Shown here one piece after another: positions 10,597-21,550 of a stretch of DNA of 64,000 nt. Position 1 is the stretch's first letter; every line of letters starts with the position of its first letter. The stretch lies in the NCBI GenBank assembly GCA_006503475.1, contig RSEH01000010.1, positions 1 to 64,000 of the forward strand, in the 5' to 3' direction. Below the pieces are notes generated by a model, which saw only the letters and a program-made list of their open reading frames with translations, searched no databases and was not told where the DNA came from. Source of the DNA: Stentor roeselii (Eukaryota; Ciliophora; Heterotrichea; Heterotrichida; Stentoridae). The translations under genes and the position numbers were made by a program.

Positions 10597-12130
10597 TTAG
10601 ATAATAATATTTCTCAAACATGAAAAATTTTTGAAACTAACACATATTTATTCAACATTGTATATTTTATTAAGAGAGTCAAATTTATTCATCATATTTT
10701 GTGCTATTCACATAATTTTAAACATATATCTCAGTATTAATCATGTATTGAATGGTAGAAATATTTTTTATAGTCTAGCTATCATAAATAAATTAAAATT
10801 TGAAGATGACTAAAAATTGAAATAGACCGTCCACATTCATAATGAATAAATTCATTAATGCAAATTATATTGAACAATAAATAAATTTCTTATTATATGT
10901 CGAGAATTAAATCGAGTTTTTCTCTATAAAGATTTTTATTCTATAGTCATTTCATTATAATTTTTTCAAATACCCAATATCTGCTTTGAAGTAGATACTT
11001 TATATTTTAGAATGAAGACGCTTAATGGTTAGATTAAAAATAATAGTTTTAGAATAGTTCATCACTCTCTTGAATAGATCTTGATTGGCTTTTAGAGTTT
11101 GCCTTATTATTTTTATTCTCTAATGAACTGTTATATATTTTGATAATGTTCTAAAAGTACTCCAATTGAAAAATATAAGAATCAATTATTCGAACGATTT
11201 TAGAAGATTTAAATGTTTTATATTATAAAGATTTACTTTTTATCTTTTGATTTTTATTTGAGTGCTACTGATTGGTTTATGTATGAGTATTTAAGTGAAA
11301 CTTATGATTAGAAACTTTCATACAATTTCACAAACTTACTTTAAACCCAAAATCAATAAAACCACGTTTAATAGTATCAATTGGAGATATGGTAGTAAGA
11401 TAGCGCTCAACTTTGATGCTTTAAACAACCAAAATAGTTTATATATAAGAAACGCTACTTAATTTAAATATTTTTTACAATTACGTTCATTATAATAATA
11501 ATAATATTTGGAAATCAAGAATTTCCAAGTATTTTACGCTAGTAATTGGTTTTTGAATGACCAATTGCATTAAATTAGATAAAATCTAATTTCGTTATAA
11601 TTAGTGGTATACATATAAAAGTAAACTTTAGAATAACTGAACTTATTTAAGATTTAGTTTAACGATTATATTCACTAGTGTTTTTCTAGCTTTTTAGAGT
11701 GATTTTTAATAAAATTTCTTATAAAAAAACTTTATATATGAGATTTTAAAACTAGATGAAGACTAAATCAATGTAGTTCTCCAAAAAAGGAAATAATTAT
11801 ACAATTAATATCATAAAAGCTGTGACTTTACGTTAATTTATATTAACACTTTGAAATAATCTTTAAAGATTTTAAGCAAATCTTTCATATAAAAGAATGC
11901 TTATTACTTGAATCTATCTTTGAAAGTAATCTTAATAATAACTTTTAAAATTTAAAAAATTAGTATCCTTAGTTTATAAAATGATTTTCCAAACTGAAAT
12001 ATATTTTACTTCAAGGTCACAATCTAGAAATCTTAAACTTTAAACTTTAGGAAAACTTTTAATTGTTTATAATATAATCTTTAATCATTTCAATATTGAA
12101 CTCGATAAAAATATAGACATTAATAATTAA
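10597..12130. other. AT-rich gene-less stretch, 1.5 kb
   Basis: There is no supportable gene on either strand. A 60-codon frame at 10631 has no ATG at its start. A 50-odd-codon ATG frame near 11305 has no recognisable features and could be chance. The stretch marks the boundary between the decayed left part and the intact genes to the right. Confidence 0.5.
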
Positions 12131-14152
12131 ATGTCAGGTCTATTCAAAAAAGGTTCCTATCAGACAAGGTCGAACTCTTCTCAAACGAGTTCAGGAAAAA
12201 TTTCTGATAACTTAAGAGAAGGTTCAAACTATTCTTCCTCTTCAACAAGAAAAAATACTCCTCGAACTAACTTCAACACCGAGATTAAAGCTAAAAAAAG
12301 CTTACTTGAAAAATCATCACCTATGGATTTTAAGTTGCTTTCTAATGTTTTTCCACCTAAAGCAGTAAATTTTATACCACAAAAATCTTCAAGACCGATT
12401 CCTAGTAAACCTATAGATTTTAATAGAGATAAGCAAAATCATCTCTTGACACAACCTAGCTTACCACAGAGAGAGCAATCAGTTAATCCAAAGACTTCTT
12501 ATGATCATTCACGTAATACCAATTTCAATCGATCTCATTTTCAAAAAAACTTCAATGGTAATAATGGTACTGTTTTCAATTCAAAGTCAAATTCAAAGGC
12601 AAAAAATACTAAACTTGCAACAAATTTGAATAATCCTTCAGCGACTAATGTTAAAATTTTTACTATTAAACAAGAAGAAGAGAAAAAAAAAAATTCACCT
12701 GTTATGGGCATAGGTTCAATAATTCCAAACAATCCAAATAACGGTCAAGAAAAATGCTTCAGCTGCCATGAAACTTTAAAACCTACAGAAAAAAATAAAT
12801 TTCATCAATGTAAAACGCATATCTATTGCAAAGTATGCATACTTAAACCTAAAAACATCGAAGATATAAAAAAAAAATGTGCTAACTGCTATAAAGATTT
12901 ATTTAATACAACAAGAGTAAAAACTACATCATATAATAGCAGATCCTCGACTAGGCAGACCTTAAATTCAGCACCAGTCAAAAGTGAAGTAGATTATAAC
13001 TCTCCACCTTTAACTGAAAGACATAATCAGCGAGATTTTTTTCCACCAGATAACGAAAACCCTCCACAATTAACTCCAAGATCTAATCAGCGAGATTTTT
13101 TTCCACCAGATAACGAAAACCCTCCACCATTAACTCCAAGATCTAATCAGCGAGATTTTTTGCCATCAAATAACGAAAACCCTCCAATTTTAACTCCAAG
13201 ACATAATCAACAAGATTTTTTTCCACCAGTTAACGAAAACCCTTCACCTTTAACTCCAAGATCTAATCAGCGAGATTTTTTTCCACCAGATAACAAAAAT
13301 CCTCATTTCCAGGAAAATTTCTCTCCAGCTATTCAACCTTACAATTCAATAAACTCCAAAAACCAATACGAAAAAAATCCTCAAACGGTAAATTCTGATT
13401 TACACCCATTATATCATACAACTAATCCCAATCCCCACGAAGAATTCCAAAAAAACTCTGAAGTTTTAAACGAAATGAACCCCTCTCCCTTTTCAAATCA
13501 AGGAGTATTCAACGACCAATCTAAAAATCTAACCCGAACATTATTACCAAATCAAAACCTTTCCTCAAATAATCAACTGACGGGTCAGATCTTGATTCCA
13601 TTTACTGAAACTCAAAAATCATTTCAATTAATAATCAATTCAGGACATCAAAGACAATCAAGAGAAACAAAAGAAAGTGAAGTTGGGTCTATTCTTCCAA
13701 TTGATCATAATTATTCAAACAAAATAAATCTTTACAATTCAGTCCCTGCCCAGAAGATTGAATGGGATAAAACTATTCTTTTAAATAATTCAAATATTCA
13801 GTGTTTTCTTTGTAAAAGGACAGATCAGGTTAAATCTTTCTTGTGTAATCACAATCTTTGTGAAATTTGCATCACTTTTCAGTGCTGCTCTAATATTTAC
13901 ACGTTTTTTACTCAGATGCAGATTGAACCGAAAATAGTTGACCAACCTTTCAGTTATACATGTCCATATCCGCAATGTTCTAAGAAAATTTCAGTTCCTA
14001 CTTTGATGGTTCTTCAAAATTATATGAGATTTGTTTATCGCCCAGATATTGCGGAGTACTTTAAATTTTTTGAATGTAGTATGACTGTTGTTGATCAATG
14101 GATACCTTATTTTGATGGGCTTTCATATAGAGAAGTTTTTAATCAAAATTAG
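12131..14152 (+). CDS. Double zinc-finger protein with 20-residue tandem repeats
   Basis: This gene encodes 673 residues, from ATG 12131 to TAG 14150-14152, without introns. The first 200 residues are polar and low-complexity (Ser, Asn, Pro). A first zinc-binding module (CFSCHE...HQCKTHIYCKVC...CANC, residues about 208-258) resembles a RING or treble clef. A near-perfect 20-residue repeat (NQRDFFPPDNENPP core) occurs five times at about residues 297-391. A second C-terminal module, CFLCKRTD...CNHNLCEICITFQCC then CPYPQC (about 557-620), is RING/IBR-like. A ubiquitin-ligase-type role is possible but not shown, since the second module lacks an obvious complete cross-brace. It ends convergently 222 bp from the next gene. 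Confidence 0.75.
   Translation: MSGLFKKGSYQTRSNSSQTSSGKISDNLREGSNYSSSSTRKNTPRTNFNTEIKAKKSLLEKSSPMDFKLLSNVFPPKAVNFIPQKSSRPIPSKPIDFNRDKQNHLLTQPSLPQREQSVNPKTSYDHSRNTNFNRSHFQKNFNGNNGTVFNSKSNSKAKNTKLATNLNNPSATNVKIFTIKQEEEKKKNSPVMGIGSIIPNNPNNGQEKCFSCHETLKPTEKNKFHQCKTHIYCKVCILKPKNIEDIKKKCANCYKDLFNTTRVKTTSYNSRSSTRQTLNSAPVKSEVDYNSPPLTERHNQRDFFPPDNENPPQLTPRSNQRDFFPPDNENPPPLTPRSNQRDFLPSNNENPPILTPRHNQQDFFPPVNENPSPLTPRSNQRDFFPPDNKNPHFQENFSPAIQPYNSINSKNQYEKNPQTVNSDLHPLYHTTNPNPHEEFQKNSEVLNEMNPSPFSNQGVFNDQSKNLTRTLLPNQNLSSNNQLTGQILIPFTETQKSFQLIINSGHQRQSRETKESEVGSILPIDHNYSNKINLYNSVPAQKIEWDKTILLNNSNIQCFLCKRTDQVKSFLCNHNLCEICITFQCCSNIYTFFTQMQIEPKIVDQPFSYTCPYPQCSKKISVPTLMVLQNYMRFVYRPDIAEYFKFFECSMTVVDQWIPYFDGLSYREVFNQN
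13021..13303 (+). repeat. 60-bp coding tandem repeat, about 4.7 copies
   Basis: Units begin at 13021, 13081, 13141, 13201 and 13261. Units 1 and 2 differ by only a few bases and unit 4 is the most diverged; the fifth degenerates after about 13303. The frame is kept (20 codons). High DNA identity implies recent expansion, so copy number may vary between strains. Confidence 0.95.
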
Positions 14153-14374
14153 GGAATAATAGTTAGTTAGTTTAGTTGAGATTTTTTGAGTTAAAAGATT
14201 TTAGGTTATCTTGATGTTTGTGAATTAAGTATCCTTTAAACTCCAAAGCAAACTTCTAATAATCTTGTGCTGATTTTTCCAATAAGCATTAAAATAAATG
14301 ACTCCTAAGTCAAAATTTACAAATTTTTTCTATATTTTTCAATAACCAAGAAAGAACTAAATTAAAATTATTAA

Positions 14375-17300
14375 TCACTTAGAAAAACTTTTTTCTGATG
14401 GAAAAATAGAAATAGTCAAGCTTTTATCATCACAAGGATACTCTTGAATAGCATCCACCAGATCATTGAAACTTAAGCGAGCTTCAGGAGTTTCTCTAAG
14501 CATCATACCAAGCAAATTTCCAATCAAAACAGCTTCTTTATCTATTTCACTTCTTTCCTTCAATTCTCCTAAAAACAGATCAACTTTTTCTCTAATAATT
14601 TCAATATTTTTCCTAAAAATCATCTGAAGGAAAATAAGTCCTAACGAATAGACATTGCATTTTTCTAAATCAAGTCCAGGCTCTTCTTTTATTTCTTCTG
14701 GACTGAAATAACTTGGGTCATTTTCATGCATAAAATCATTTCTTCTTCCATTAAAATTCTCTTCTTTATTCACAGCGAAGAGAAAGTTCATGATATTGAT
14801 GCTAAAGTCGTTTTCAATGAAAAAGGACTCAGGATGAACTTTTCGATAAACAATATTTTTTTGTTGCATCAAAATGAATGATTCGATTAGAGATATTAAC
14901 ATTTTAGTTAAATTTTCCATTTTTAGATCATGGTCTTGGATGATTAGTTGTTGGATAAACGACATGAGGTTTATTTTATGAAATTTTAAGATTAATGAGA
15001 AACTTTCTTGGGTGTTGATACAACCGAAGTAATCAGAGATATTTTCAGATTGTTTAATTGGATAATTTAATATTTCATAGAAGTTAGCTTCTTTATAAAA
15101 TTCAGTTCTAATAGTTTCTTTTAACTTTTCTGATATTGAAGGGTTTAAAATATATTTTATTATTGTTACGTCATTTAGTGAATAGATTGCATCAAACTTT
15201 TGAATCGAGTAAAATTTATAAGGAATAATTGGGTGTTCTTTAGTTATAATAATTTCTTCGATTGAGATTCTTCTGTTGATTTCATGAATAGCAAGAGATT
15301 TTATACCATTTTTCAGGTTTTCATTGAATAAGTCTTCCTTTTTCAGAATTTTCTTTGTATTTGTAAAAAATAATACTGATTGATAATCAGGAATAAAATT
15401 GATAAAGTAATCTAAAAGAATTTCTTCGTAATCACCTTTATATAATCTTCTATCAATTTTTTTTTGTGTATATTCATTCCTAATAAAATGAACCATTTCT
15501 GTACTCAAACAATTCAGTTTGAATCCAATTTTCCGAAACTTTACCAGAAACTTGCAAATGACTTCAGTTTCTTCTCTATGATTTTCATGAGCAAACTTGA
15601 AAAAATGCTGAGAAATAATTAATGGTAGTATTTTCGTGATATGATTAATACTTTTTGCATAGTTTTCAAAGTAATTTTTTATATTAAGACTAACTTTTGC
15701 ATATTCGTAAAGCTCTTGCAAATTTTTACTAAATGAAATATAAATATTCAATGATTCATCTAAAATCAAGCAAAGTTTATTAGTAAATGCAATCTTATAC
15801 ATGGTGAATTCACTATGAGAAAGTAAATAATTTCCATCTTCAGTGAATTTCAAATAACAAATGCATTCAAAGCAGTACTTTAACTTAAACTCTTCTCGTT
15901 CTTTTTCAATATTCCAAACAATTATGCATCCATTTGAATGACCCGTTGCCAAATAAAGCCCTTCAGGGCAAATAGCTGAACAAACAACAAACCATTTTGA
16001 TTCATTATTCATAAATTCAGGCTTATTTTGAATATTCTTCAAATGTTGTTCAAGGTCTTTATCTAAAACCATTTCCTTATTGAAGTTAAAAATATTTTTA
16101 TTCTCTTTCTCAAAACCGTTAATTGTTAATTCTTCAGATTTTTTTTCAAGGTTCCAGATTTTCACGTATTTTTCCTGAGAACATGTCGCTAAAAATTTCG
16201 AATCTGATGAAAAACTTAATGAATTTATACTGGTTGAATGACCATGAAGAAAAAAACCGAATTTAGCATCATCTAGTTTGAAAGATCTGGAAAATCCTTT
16301 TGACATTTTTTTTGAGATCTGAATTAACTCTTGAAAATTCCAGATATAGATACTGTTATCTTTTGACCCTACTGCTAAATATTTAAAATTCTGGGAAAGA
16401 GACAGACAAGTGATTCCATTTGATCCATGATTTATTGACCGGATTTCAACATTTTCTTTCAAATCCCAGATTTTTAGACTATCGTCTAAAGACCCGCTGA
16501 TTAAATTATCGTATTTTTTATTGAAAGTTAAGCAAGTGACACTTGAAAGATGACCTTCAAGTCTAAAATCTTCTTTTTTGGTGAAAATGTTCCAAATGCT
16601 GATATTTTTATCATCAGAACAACTAAACAAGTGCTTTAAATTCTTATGAAAAGAAATTGAGTTGACTCTTAAGGAGTGCCCTTTGAGTGCCACTTCATCT
16701 AAATTTTCTAAAGTCCATACTTTTAAACCTCCATCTTCAAATCCAGCAGCTAATTTTTTTAAATTAATTGAAAAAGCCAGACAAGAAGGAGCTTCAGAAA
16801 ACTTACCCAAGTTGTTTTTTTCTATTTTATTCTTCAAATCCCAAATTTTAACAGTCCTGTCTAAAGAGCCTGAAGCAATCCACAAGTTATCCGAAGAGAC
16901 CACCAAGCAAGTAACGCCATTTAAATGCCCAGTCAAAGTGAACTCCTGGTTATTTTCCTTTCTATTCCAGATTTTCAGATCATGGTCCATGGACCCTGTG
17001 ATGATATATTCGCTGTTTTGATAAAAGGACAAACTTGAGATGCTGTCTGAATGAAAATGATAAGTTTGCTCATCTCTTCTTTCTATCATATCCCAGACCT
17101 TCACTGCATGGTCAGTTGAACCTGACACTAAAAACTTGTCGTCGATTGTAAACCCTACGCAATTCACAGATTCTATATGGCCTTGAAGTGTACAGATTTC
17201 TTTTCTTGATTCGATACTCCAAATTTTTATTGTAGTGTCTTGTGATCCTGATGCTAATAATGATTCGTCTTTTGATATAGATAAAGATTTTATTTCTTGC

Positions 17301-19054
17301 TTATGACCGAAGAGAGTGAATTTTTCTGTCTTTGATTGCAGGTCCCAGATTTTTATTGTCTTGTCGACTGACCCGGAAAATAGTAGATCACCATAAATCG
17401 TGAACGTAAGACATGAGATTTTATCTGAATGTCCAGTTAAAGTAAACTCTTCTTTTCTTTCTAAAAAGTCCCATATTATAATTCTATTATCAGCAGATCC
17501 AGAGGCTAATCTTTTCCCATTACTAGTAAAAACTAAGGCACGTACTATTCCAGAATGGCCTTTTAAGTTAAAATGTTCAACCAACCCTTGAAACATCATA
17601 ACTTTTATCGAGAAATCCCATAACCCAGCAGCGATAAAATTTCCATCAAAAGTAAAAGAAAGGCAATCAACCCTTACAGTCAAATTTAAAACATGAAGTT
17701 GTTTCTTTTGACTCAAGTCCCAAAGTCTAATAGTTTGATCCCAGCTGCCAGAAGCAAGAAACAAATTATCAGGTGAAAACGACATACAATAAGCTTGCCA
17801 TTTATGCCCATATAAAGTAAAAATTTCAGTTTTTCTTCCAAATTCCCATATTTTTATGGTCTTATCCCACGACCCAGTCGCCAACAATTTTGAGTCAGAA
17901 GAGAAAGCTAAACAAGAAACCCACCAAGAATGGCCATTTAAACTGCATATTTCAGTTTTAGTCTCCAAGTTCCACATTTTTAAACTTTTGTCTTCTGATC
18001 CTGAAATTAAAAACTTTTCTTCTGGGTCGAAAGTAAGACAAGTGACCCACCAAGAATGTCCTAATAAAGTAAATTCCTGAAAGTTTTCCTTAATATTCCA
18101 AAGAACTATCTTCTTTTCTGAGATTCCTGCTGCAAGGTACTGACAGTTTCTTGAAAATAACAAACATCTTGCTTTACCTTTCTCTCCATTTGTTCGAGTA
18201 AAAGTCTCTTTTTGTGATTTTAAATCAAAGATTTTCACTGTGATACTCGAAAACTCCTCAGAAGAGACCTTGTGGAATGAATATGCGTAAAATTGACAAT
18301 CATGTGAAAATGTTGAGCATGAAATTTTTTGTTTAGAGGTCTTGAATGATGATTCTTGTCTTCTTTCATTAAGATTCCAGAAAAATACTGAATTGTTCAC
18401 TGATGATGAGAATAAAAACGGCAGGGTGTTATGGAAAATTAGACTAGAAATACTTTTAGAATGTCCTGAAAGAATGAAAATTACTTTCAATTCAAGAAAA
18501 CTCCAAATTATTATTTTCTCGTCATCAGATCCTGAAGCTAGTAAGTTGTTATTAGGATTAAAAGCAACGCATCTTACATTTTTTGAATGTCCTTTTATAG
18601 TACATTCTTCGATTTGTGATTGAATGTCCCAGATTTTAACTGATGTGTCCCAAGATCCTGAAGCCAAATGTTTCCTGTCACTTGAAAACTGAAGACAAGT
18701 AATCCGGTCTGTGTGTCCACAAAAAGTAAACTTTTTTTCGTTTTCTGTTGACCAGATCTCGATATTGTAGCCCACTGAAGCTGCTACTGAAGAACCACAG
18801 ATCGAATAAGCTACTGAGTCCACTGGAGACTTTTCTATGTTGAACAAGTCTCTTGGCCAGATAAAAGGATTTGTTGAGGGGTTTGGTCGATGGTTTGAGT
18901 ATAGTGATGAATATATACGGATTTTTTTTTCAAGTGGTTGTTTTTTTATTTTAGATGAATTTTCAGAAGTTTCTTTAAAGGGCTTGAAGATTTGAACTGG
19001 TTTTATGGCTTCACTTTTTATTCTTCTTGATCTTTTTGTATTTAAACTACCCAT
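14375..19054 (-). CDS. Giant WD40-repeat protein with C-terminal pseudokinase
   Basis: The gene encodes 1559 residues, from ATG at 19052-19054 to TGA at 14375-14377, in one exon. The start MGSLNTK fits an N-myristoylation signal (Gly2, Thr6), suggesting membrane attachment. About 23 WD40 repeats fill residues 60-1110, typically x-GH-x with SGSxDxTIKIWD, enough for three seven-bladed propellers. Residues about 1290-1545 form a kinase-like fold. The catalytic loop reads YRKVHPES instead of HRDLKPEN, the DFG position reads MNF, and APE-like YFSPEE and VYSLGLIFLQM are kept. The catalytic Asp and metal-binding Asp are therefore gone, predicting a pseudokinase scaffold. WD40-kinase fusions occur in bacteria and ciliates; the partner is unknown. 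Codon use matches its neighbours. Confidence 0.9.
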   Translation of the reverse strand: MGSLNTKRSRRIKSEAIKPVQIFKPFKETSENSSKIKKQPLEKKIRIYSSLYSNHRPNPSTNPFIWPRDLFNIEKSPVDSVAYSICGSSVAASVGYNIEIWSTENEKKFTFCGHTDRITCLQFSSDRKHLASGSWDTSVKIWDIQSQIEECTIKGHSKNVRCVAFNPNNNLLASGSDDEKIIIWSFLELKVIFILSGHSKSISSLIFHNTLPFLFSSSVNNSVFFWNLNERRQESSFKTSKQKISCSTFSHDCQFYAYSFHKVSSEEFSSITVKIFDLKSQKETFTRTNGEKGKARCLLFSRNCQYLAAGISEKKIVLWNIKENFQEFTLLGHSWWVTCLTFDPEEKFLISGSEDKSLKMWNLETKTEICSLNGHSWWVSCLAFSSDSKLLATGSWDKTIKIWEFGRKTEIFTLYGHKWQAYCMSFSPDNLFLASGSWDQTIRLWDLSQKKQLHVLNLTVRVDCLSFTFDGNFIAAGLWDFSIKVMMFQGLVEHFNLKGHSGIVRALVFTSNGKRLASGSADNRIIIWDFLERKEEFTLTGHSDKISCLTFTIYGDLLFSGSVDKTIKIWDLQSKTEKFTLFGHKQEIKSLSISKDESLLASGSQDTTIKIWSIESRKEICTLQGHIESVNCVGFTIDDKFLVSGSTDHAVKVWDMIERRDEQTYHFHSDSISSLSFYQNSEYIITGSMDHDLKIWNRKENNQEFTLTGHLNGVTCLVVSSDNLWIASGSLDRTVKIWDLKNKIEKNNLGKFSEAPSCLAFSINLKKLAAGFEDGGLKVWTLENLDEVALKGHSLRVNSISFHKNLKHLFSCSDDKNISIWNIFTKKEDFRLEGHLSSVTCLTFNKKYDNLISGSLDDSLKIWDLKENVEIRSINHGSNGITCLSLSQNFKYLAVGSKDNSIYIWNFQELIQISKKMSKGFSRSFKLDDAKFGFFLHGHSTSINSLSFSSDSKFLATCSQEKYVKIWNLEKKSEELTINGFEKENKNIFNFNKEMVLDKDLEQHLKNIQNKPEFMNNESKWFVVCSAICPEGLYLATGHSNGCIIVWNIEKEREEFKLKYCFECICYLKFTEDGNYLLSHSEFTMYKIAFTNKLCLILDESLNIYISFSKNLQELYEYAKVSLNIKNYFENYAKSINHITKILPLIISQHFFKFAHENHREETEVICKFLVKFRKIGFKLNCLSTEMVHFIRNEYTQKKIDRRLYKGDYEEILLDYFINFIPDYQSVLFFTNTKKILKKEDLFNENLKNGIKSLAIHEINRRISIEEIIITKEHPIIPYKFYSIQKFDAIYSLNDVTIIKYILNPSISEKLKETIRTEFYKEANFYEILNYPIKQSENISDYFGCINTQESFSLILKFHKINLMSFIQQLIIQDHDLKMENLTKMLISLIESFILMQQKNIVYRKVHPESFFIENDFSINIMNFLFAVNKEENFNGRRNDFMHENDPSYFSPEEIKEEPGLDLEKCNVYSLGLIFLQMIFRKNIEIIREKVDLFLGELKERSEIDKEAVLIGNLLGMMLRETPEARLSFNDLVDAIQEYPCDDKSLTISIFPSEKSFSK

Positions 19055-20296
19055 TTATAATTTGTCTACATTTAATCAATTTTTGATAAATTATACTTTA
19101 ATATCTTTATTGTTGATTATTTTCATATAAGACTTCCTAATATCTTAAATTTTTAAGAAAAATCATAATCTGGCTCATAAACTTGCAAAGAGAATTATTT
19201 TATATCTGCATTCATGGCTGGAGGGAATTAGGTCATTAATAATTGGTTACTCAGCAAAACCTCGCTGGTTTAAGATTATTTAGTTAGATGATCAAAGAGT
19301 AACTTTTATGAAAAGCAATATCTGGATGAAAGAAAGATTTTTGAAGGATAAGCTTTGAAAACAAAGAGCTTTTTGGGAAAAAACCAACAATTTTTTTTTC
19401 TATAAATCTTATCGAAGTTAATTAAATCTCTAATATAAAAATTGGCAAGTCTCTGTAAACAATATATCAAGAATAAGACCTTTGATATTGGAATTATTTA
19501 ACATTTAAATATAGAAAATACAAGCGAAGTAACCTTTAGTAAACATTTAGAGCAACTCTAACTATTTTGATATAAATTATTCAGTCTCTTCGGTATGTTT
19601 AAAATTCCTTATTTTCAAGATCAGTTAGAAATTAAAAGAATGAAAAATTCATCTTCATTGAAATAAGTATCAATTATCAATTCTTAGTTTGAGAATTTCA
19701 GATCAAACTTTAAAATTTACAACTAATGAATAAAAGTAACATCTAAATCATCAGTCATTAATTTATAAATATTCCATAATTAAATTTAGAAAGAGTCTAA
19801 AGGCTTATGGATTTAACATAGTTTATACCTTTAAAATACAAGATTAAGATAATTAAAATTTGATAATATGAAGAAATTAGCGATTAAAAATGATTATTAT
19901 TCTATTAAAATTGTTTTCTTAAAAATTTGAAATAATCATCAGATAAAGATTGTGAAAGTTATTAGTATCAAGATAATCATTTTGAATTCACACCCTCAAA
20001 ATTATCCTCTCTCTATATTTTATCCTCTTTCACCTCCGTTGCCTTCCAGATTCGAACAGTAATCGATTAGCAGATCCTCTAGTTCGATGAAATATATAAA
20101 AACATAACAATCATTCCTACATCTCCAATTTTAAAACCTAATCAAGTAACTTCCTACTGCTCTCATTACAGAGTAAATGTTGAAATAATATCAAACTTCA
20201 AATTCAAGTGTAAGGTTTAGTTAAGGTTTTCCAGATTTATGCATAAGTTATCCAATTTTATCATTCATGCATTTATATTGCAAGCTATCACTAAAA
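19055..20296. other. Divergent intergenic stretch, 1.2 kb
   Basis: This lies between the divergent WD40-pseudokinase and nucleoside-transporter genes. Both strands are AT-rich with no supportable open frame, RNA gene or repeat. It presumably carries both promoters; TATAA lies directly before the minus-strand ATG. Confidence 0.5.
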
Positions 20297-21550
20297 ATGC
20301 AAGATTCCCATGATAGATTACTCCTCGGAGAAATTTTACTTCAAGGTATCGGATCTCTGATAAACTGGAACTCAATCCTAGCATCTCTAGACTGGTACAA
20401 CAACCGTTTTATAGGTTACGACGCTGCCTTTTGGATTCCATTACTAAACTACTTGCCAGCCCTGATCTTCCAGCCTCTAACAATAGCTTACGGCAACAGG
20501 TATACATTTAACATGCGAATAGTGATTCCCTATATTGTGATAGCTTGCATATTAATCCTAACTCCGATAGTAGTCGAACTAGCTCCAGGCCTGACAGGGT
20601 TCATCATAGTTTGTCTGATGACCTCAGTGATGGGATGTATGAATGCAATTGGACAGACCAGCACCTTCGGCCTGGCAGGGACGATGCCAGACAAGTACAC
20701 AAACATGGTGATGTTGGGAAGTGGGTTATCAGGTCTTCTAATAACTCTTATTCGACTTATCTGTCTCTTCACTTTTCCACAAACCTCTACAGGGTACTTG
20801 CTCAGTACAACAGTTTATTTCATCATATCAGGGGCAACTCTGATCTTATGCAGTGTTGCTCAGATACATCTCATGAAAAACCCTCTCGTCATTCAGTGTC
20901 TTTCGAAAGTTCAGTCTAAGGAAACTGAAAAAGGAGAACCTTTGACAACTGCGGAATTAGATTCTTTTAAAGGGCCTGAAGGTTTTCATCATAAAGATAA
21001 AACGAAGATAAACTACAAAGTCCTTTTTCATAAAATCTGGCAATACGCTTTTCTCATTTGGTTAAATTACGTTATTACTTTCGGAATGCTTTCTCATGTT
21101 TCTCTTGCCACTGAAGGCGAGTAAGATTTATTTAGAGGACTAAGCTATCCAGTTTTCACTACTTTGATGATTCTTATTTACAACTTTTTTGATGTGCTTG
21201 GAAGATATACACCTGTTTTGTTCATGGTTTCAAATCTTTTTAAACTTTGGGTGTTGGTTCTTGTCAGGTTCGTCTTTTGGTTCACGTTTTTGATGGTCGC
21301 TGCTGATAAACCTGCCATGCCTCCTCGAGGGCTCTTTGGAGCACTTTGGTTTAAAATGATTAACATGGCAGTTTATGCTTATTCTAATGGAGCTTGCTCG
21401 ACTTTCTTGATGATTCTTGGACCTGCTAGGGCTCCTGAGGAATGTAAGGATAAGGCTGGGTATGTCATGATTACTGGACTTATCTTTGGAATTTTTATGG
21501 GGCAGGTCTTGTCTTATCTGTTTCAAGGAGTTGGTAATGTTCCTGGGTAA
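20297..21550 (+). CDS. Equilibrative nucleoside transporter (ENT/SLC29 family)
   Basis: Exon 1 is 20297-21120 and exon 2 is 21136-21550, joined across a 15-nt intron into 412 residues, the family's usual size. The ATG at 20297 is preferred over upstream frames because it places DRLLLGEILLQGIGSLINWN at the start, as ENTs do. About ten to eleven membrane segments are visible. Family signatures are present: GLAGTMPDKYTNMVMLGSGLSG in the middle, NFFDVLGRY after the intron and YSNGACSTFLMILGPA near the end. It moves nucleosides or bases across a membrane down their gradient; ciliates are purine auxotrophs, so uptake is essential. Substrate preference cannot be read from the sequence. The identification is strong. 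Confidence 0.92.
21121..21135 (+). other. 15-nt intron in the ENT gene
   Basis: The sequence is GTAAGATTTATTTAG, with A at position 10. If retained it puts TAA in frame. Removing it joins GA to A (Glu) and continues the ENT fold (GLSYPVFTT...NFFDVLGRY). Confidence 0.92.

Noticed and set aside
10631-10813. Small plus-strand hydrophobic gene
   Set aside because: There is no ATG at the start, and the composition is what AT-rich DNA gives by chance.
19190-20230. Protein-like peptides in the 1.2-kb gap
   Set aside because: Different frames look equally protein-like and all are full of stops, as expected for AT-rich DNA.
1267-20296. A changed genetic code (TAA/TAG as Gln, TGA as Trp) to read through gaps and the channel gene
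   Set aside because: If every stop is made sense, any frame is open, so the reading has no power. Large intact genes nearby contain no in-frame stops and end at TAA, TAG and TGA.
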